Shown piece after piece: positions 60,664 through 64,000 of a DNA stretch of 64,000 nt. The notes beneath the pieces are model-generated. The model had not been told where the DNA came from. It made no database searches and was given only the letters and a program-made list of their open reading frames with translations. The stretch comes from Sphingomonas sanguinis. GTDB taxonomy: Bacteria > Pseudomonadota > Alphaproteobacteria > Sphingomonadales > Sphingomonadaceae. Made by a program: the position numbers and the translations under genes. Position 1 is the first letter of the stretch. Each line of letters begins with the position of its first letter. Location: NCBI RefSeq assembly GCF_019297835.1, contig NZ_CP079203.1, positions 2,904,501-2,968,500 on the forward strand, written 5' to 3'.

Positions 60664-62964
60664 ATGCCGGTTGTGATGTCTCGCAAGCATAAGATGGTGC
60701 GCTATGGCGCTTTGCTGCTGTCGGCCGCCTGGCCCGTGGCGGCGTCGGCGCAGCAAACCACCGACACGTCGGCCGATATTCGCGTGATCGGCCACCGCGA
60801 TCCCGAAGGGCTGCTGCCCGACCAGACCGAACCCAATGCGGTCAGCGAGGTCGCGACCGACTTCATCATCAAGCAGGCGCCGACCCAGAACGCGTTTCAG
60901 CTCGTCAACCTGCTGCCCGGCGCGACCGTCGCCTCCAGCGACCCTTACGGCCTGTCGACCAGTTCGAGCCTGACCCTGCGCGGGCTGGGGCAGGACGAGA
61001 TCGGCGTGCTGATGGAGGGGGCGCCGCAGAACGATATCGGTTATTACTACGCCTATCCGTCGCAATTCGCCGACCCGGAAAATCTGCGCCGGATCGCGCT
61101 GTCGCCGGGATCGGTCAATATCGACGCGCCGACCGTCGTCGGCGCGGGTGGCCTGTTGTCGCTGACCCTCGACGATCCCAAGGCGAGGGGCCAAGTCCTC
61201 GCCGACCTCGCGCTCGGCTCTTATGATCTGCGCCGTGTCTTCGTCCGGGGCGATACGGGGGAGATCGGCAATAGCGGGCTGAAGGCGTTCCTGTCCTATT
61301 CCAACACCCGCGCGGACAATTGGCGGGGCGCGGGCTTCGACACGCGCCAGCATATCGACGCCAAGCTGCTGCGCGAATGGGGCAATGGCAATCGCGCCAG
61401 CCTGGCGCTGTCCTATAACGACGCCAATTCCTCCAGCTATCCCAGCCCGACGCTGGCCGAGTGGCAGGCGGAAGGACGCGGGTTCAATTACGACGCGCGC
61501 TACACGCCGGGCGACACCAATTACTGGCGCCTGTACCGCGCGCCGTTCCGTAACCTCTATGCCTCGGCGCCGGTGCATCTGGTGCTGGACGACCGGCTGA
61601 CGTTCGACGGCACCAGCTATCTCCAGTTCGGCTATGGCAATTCGCCTTATGGCACCCAGCTGGCGACCACCGGCAACTTCCTGGGTAATGAGGAATTGGC
61701 CGAGCCGATCGCGCTGCCCGGCGCGGTGGACGGCGTGGCGACGGTGCTGGGCAACTATACCGGCGACCAGATGCGCCTGGGGCAGGTCGCCAAGCTGACC
61801 TTGCAGGCGGGCATCCACCGGCTGACGGCCGGGCTGTGGTTCGATTACGGCACCGACCGGGTGACGCAGACCTATACCTCGGTCGATGCCGATGGCCGTC
61901 CCGCCGACCGCTGGGGCTATCGTGCCCGTGCGATCCGCACCGCCGATGGCCGCCTGCTCGCCTATGAGAACCAGCGCACCGTCACCGTGACGAAGAGCGT
62001 CTTCGTGGCCGACAGCATCGCGCTGACCCCGCGCCTGACGGTCGATGTCGGGTTCAAGGGCGTCAATCTGCTGCGCAACGGCCGCAACTATCTGCCGGGG
62101 CCGCAAAGCGCGGTTCGCCGCGACAGCTTCGTCGCCCTGCCGCGCGCCGCCGTTCATTATGCGATCGACGACCGGCAGCAGCTGTTCGCCAACATCACCA
62201 CCAATTTCCGCACGCCCAACGAGTTCACGCTGTACGACAGCTATTATGGCGGTGTCGTCACGACGCGCGGCACGGATGCGCTGAAGAACGAATATTCGCT
62301 CTCGCAGGAGCTGGGCTATCGCTATATCGGCCCCAGCCTGTCGGCGTCCGTCACCGGCTTCCACTACAAATTCCGCAACCGCCAGCTGGCGACCGTGGTC
62401 GACAATGGCGGTGCGCTGGTCAATTCGACGTTGAATGCCGGGGGGCAGACCTCTTACGGCGTCGATGGAGAGATCGACTATCGTCCCGCCAAGGGCGTCA
62501 GCGTCTATGTCTCGGGCGAGTATCTGCGCGCGCGGATCGACGACGACCTGCCGGTGGGGGCGGACTTCCTGCCGACGCGGGGCAAGCGCGCGGTGTCCAG
62601 CCCGACGTTCCAGATCGGCGGCGGCGGCACCTATGACGATGGGCTGTTGTTCGGCAGCATCGCGGGCAAATATGTCGGCCGCCAATATGCGACCTTCATG
62701 AATGACGAGAGCATCAGGGGCTATGCCACGCTGGATCTGGCGATCGGTGTCCATCTGGCCGACTGGCTCGACGGCAAGCGGACCGACCTGCGGCTCAACG
62801 CGATCAACGTCACCGACCCGCATGTCCTGTCGGGCGTTCAGGCGGTGACGACCAATGCCCGCGACACGATCGGGAGCGGCGGTACAGTCATCGCGGGCAA
62901 TGCCCCGGCCTATTATATCGGCGGCGGCGCGGCGGTGGTCGCCACCCTGTCGCGCGCCTTCTGA
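60664..62964 (+). CDS. TonB-dependent receptor under TPP control (probable thiamine receptor)
   Basis: 766 residues. Signal peptide up to VAASAQQ, then a plug domain (AFQLVNLLPGATVASSDPYG, SLTLRGLGQDEIGVLMEGAP) and a long beta-barrel ending in VVATLSRAF with the terminal Phe expected for outer-membrane insertion. No STN domain, so it is a transporter without FecR-type signalling. The TPP riboswitch directly upstream suggests it imports thiamine or a precursor across the outer membrane, as proposed for TPP-regulated receptors. ATGs at 60664 and 60676 are both possible. A kinase gene begins 2 bp after its stop. Confidence 0.88.
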   Translation: MPVVMSRKHKMVRYGALLLSAAWPVAASAQQTTDTSADIRVIGHRDPEGLLPDQTEPNAVSEVATDFIIKQAPTQNAFQLVNLLPGATVASSDPYGLSTSSSLTLRGLGQDEIGVLMEGAPQNDIGYYYAYPSQFADPENLRRIALSPGSVNIDAPTVVGAGGLLSLTLDDPKARGQVLADLALGSYDLRRVFVRGDTGEIGNSGLKAFLSYSNTRADNWRGAGFDTRQHIDAKLLREWGNGNRASLALSYNDANSSSYPSPTLAEWQAEGRGFNYDARYTPGDTNYWRLYRAPFRNLYASAPVHLVLDDRLTFDGTSYLQFGYGNSPYGTQLATTGNFLGNEELAEPIALPGAVDGVATVLGNYTGDQMRLGQVAKLTLQAGIHRLTAGLWFDYGTDRVTQTYTSVDADGRPADRWGYRARAIRTADGRLLAYENQRTVTVTKSVFVADSIALTPRLTVDVGFKGVNLLRNGRNYLPGPQSAVRRDSFVALPRAAVHYAIDDRQQLFANITTNFRTPNEFTLYDSYYGGVVTTRGTDALKNEYSLSQELGYRYIGPSLSASVTGFHYKFRNRQLATVVDNGGALVNSTLNAGGQTSYGVDGEIDYRPAKGVSVYVSGEYLRARIDDDLPVGADFLPTRGKRAVSSPTFQIGGGGTYDDGLLFGSIAGKYVGRQYATFMNDESIRGYATLDLAIGVHLADWLDGKRTDLRLNAINVTDPHVLSGVQAVTTNARDTIGSGGTVIAGNAPAYYIGGGAAVVATLSRAF

Positions 62965-62966
62965 CC

Positions 62967-64000
62967 ATGAGCGATCCGGGCGGCGAGCATCGCGTCCACG
63001 GCATGGGGCTGGCGCTGGAGGCGCCCACCTGGCCCGCGATCACGCCCGACGAAGCGGCGGCGGTGCTGGCGCGCTTTCCGGGCGCGGCCCCGATCGAGGC
63101 GCTGCACTGGCATTCGCCGCGTCCCTTTTCCGCCGCGACGCTGATCCATACGACCGGCGGCGCGCTGCTGTTGAAACGGCATGATCGCCGGGTGCGCGAC
63201 CTAGCGGGGTTGGCGGAGGAGCATGGCTTCATCGCGCATCTGTCGGCCGCCGGAATGCCGGTGCCCGAGCTGTGCCGCACGGCGGAGGGCGCGAGCGCGG
63301 TTGCTTTGGGCGAGTGGACCTATGAGCTTCACCGCCGGTCGGCCGGGGACGATCTGTATCGCGACCGGCTGTCCTGGACGCCGTTCCGCTCGTACGACCA
63401 TGCCCATGCCGCCGGGCGCTCGCTCGCATCGCTGCACCGTGCCGCCCAAGGCTATGACGCACCGGCGCGCCGCGTACAGCCGCTGGTCGCCAGCTTCACC
63501 ATCCTGCCCGCCGCCGATCCGCTGGCGGCGGTGCAAGCCTATGTCGATGCGCGTCCGGCGCTGGCGGCGTTCCTCGAAAAGCGATCCTGGTGGAGACATC
63601 TGGCCTCGCTGTTCGCCGCGTCGGGCGACGGGCTTGCGCCGCTTCTCGCCCGTCAACAGCCGCTGTGGACGCACAATGACTGGCACCCCTCCAACCTGCT
63701 CTGGGCGGCGGACGATACGGTCGAGACGGTGTTCGACTTCGGATTGTCCGACCGCACCTGTGCGGCATATGATCTGGCGACCGCGATCGAGCGGACCGCC
63801 TTTGCCTGGCTGGAGCTGGGGGAAGGGCGGGACGACCGCATTGCCGACCCCGCCGCCGCCTTGTCGCTGATCGCGGGCTACGAAGCGGTCAGCCCGCTGG
63901 ACAGTCTCATGCGGGAGGCGGTCGTGCGGCTGCTGCCGCTGGTCCATATCGAGTTCGCCCTGTCCGAGATCGACTATTTCGCGGGGGTCGTCGGCGATTC
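62967..64000 (+). CDS. APH-fold phosphotransferase (thiamine-kinase candidate), 3' truncated
   Basis: 344 codons are visible and the frame is still open at the window's end. The small-molecule-kinase fold of the aminoglycoside/choline kinase family is clear: a lysine in the LLLKRHDRR strand, the catalytic loop THNDWHPSNLLW (H-x-D....N) at about 233-244, and the DFG-like VFDFGLSD. It starts 2 bp after the TonB-receptor stop, so it is under the same TPP riboswitch. The context fits a thiamine-salvage kinase (ThiK/YcfN-like), but the fold alone would also fit choline, homoserine or sugar kinases. Confidence 0.8.
   Translation, partial: MSDPGGEHRVHGMGLALEAPTWPAITPDEAAAVLARFPGAAPIEALHWHSPRPFSAATLIHTTGGALLLKRHDRRVRDLAGLAEEHGFIAHLSAAGMPVPELCRTAEGASAVALGEWTYELHRRSAGDDLYRDRLSWTPFRSYDHAHAAGRSLASLHRAAQGYDAPARRVQPLVASFTILPAADPLAAVQAYVDARPALAAFLEKRSWWRHLASLFAASGDGLAPLLARQQPLWTHNDWHPSNLLWAADDTVETVFDFGLSDRTCAAYDLATAIERTAFAWLELGEGRDDRIADPAAALSLIAGYEAVSPLDSLMREAVVRLLPLVHIEFALSEIDYFAGVVGD

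Noticed and set aside
60418..62823. 801-codon antisense open frame over the TonB receptor
   Set aside because: The plus-strand receptor has a signal peptide, plug, barrel and riboswitch; the antisense frame has none of the features of a protein.

Overview
The window looks like chromosomal DNA of a high-GC alphaproteobacterium, most likely a sphingomonad (Sphingomonas or a close relative). Pointers are the two large TonB-dependent receptors, a FecI/FecR/receptor cassette, a LuxR-type HTH protein with a C-terminal membrane anchor, a glycan-utilisation cluster (GH43, GH43/GH117-like, GH31 with a PA14 insert), and a TPP-riboswitch-controlled receptor. No rRNA, tRNA or CRISPR array was seen. Identifications rest on motif recognition by eye; no search was run.

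Layout. 0-7 kb: end of a polysaccharide-deacetylase-like gene, a glycine-zipper gene broken by a frameshift, and a three-gene heavy-metal-type RND efflux operon on the minus strand. 7-13.2 kb: an ECF sigma / FecR anti-sigma / STN-TonB receptor cassette, followed by a small secreted basic protein, a methyltransferase and an HU/IHF-like protein. The same bipartite promoter, TGAGGTGGTC-N10-TTCGTC, stands before the sigma gene, the small protein and the HU-like gene, so these probably form one regulon. 13.3-17.1 kb: hybrid histidine kinase and pyruvate:quinone oxidoreductase (poxB). 17.1-28.5 kb: an IS5-type remnant, three exported alpha/beta-hydrolases, small envelope proteins, an OmpR-type two-component system with paired direct-repeat sites upstream, and an MscS channel.

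28.5-52.4 kb is the most remarkable part, a dense immunity/conflict island. It opens with a GIY-YIG protein beside IS21/IS3 debris. It then carries a stand-alone reverse transcriptase with a long C-terminal extension, a three-gene set with a zinc-binding protein, a coupled pair of unrecognised proteins divergent from a patatin lipase, and an operon SLOG - TIR - caspase - TIR - TIR (a likely type IV Thoeris relative with extra parts). Next come a plus-strand run (LuxR-HTH, unknown, membrane protein, RadC-like JAB protein, winged helix, MBL-fold hydrolase, BON-CHAT protease) and a convergent HTH - AAA ATPase - subtilase operon. The island therefore holds three unrelated protease effectors (caspase, CHAT, subtilase), three TIR proteins, a phospholipase and a reverse transcriptase within about 23 kb.

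52.6-54.2 kb is decayed sequence (GAF-domain pseudogene with an in-frame stop, truncated ArsR regulator). 54.5-60.5 kb is a polysaccharide-degradation cluster. 60.5-64 kb is a TPP riboswitch, TonB-dependent receptor and APH-fold kinase, probably thiamine uptake and salvage; the last gene runs off the window. By eye, codon habits change between the island (tyrosine mostly TAC) and the 15.4-17.1 and 54.5-64 kb blocks (many TAT), consistent with a mosaic of resident and acquired DNA.
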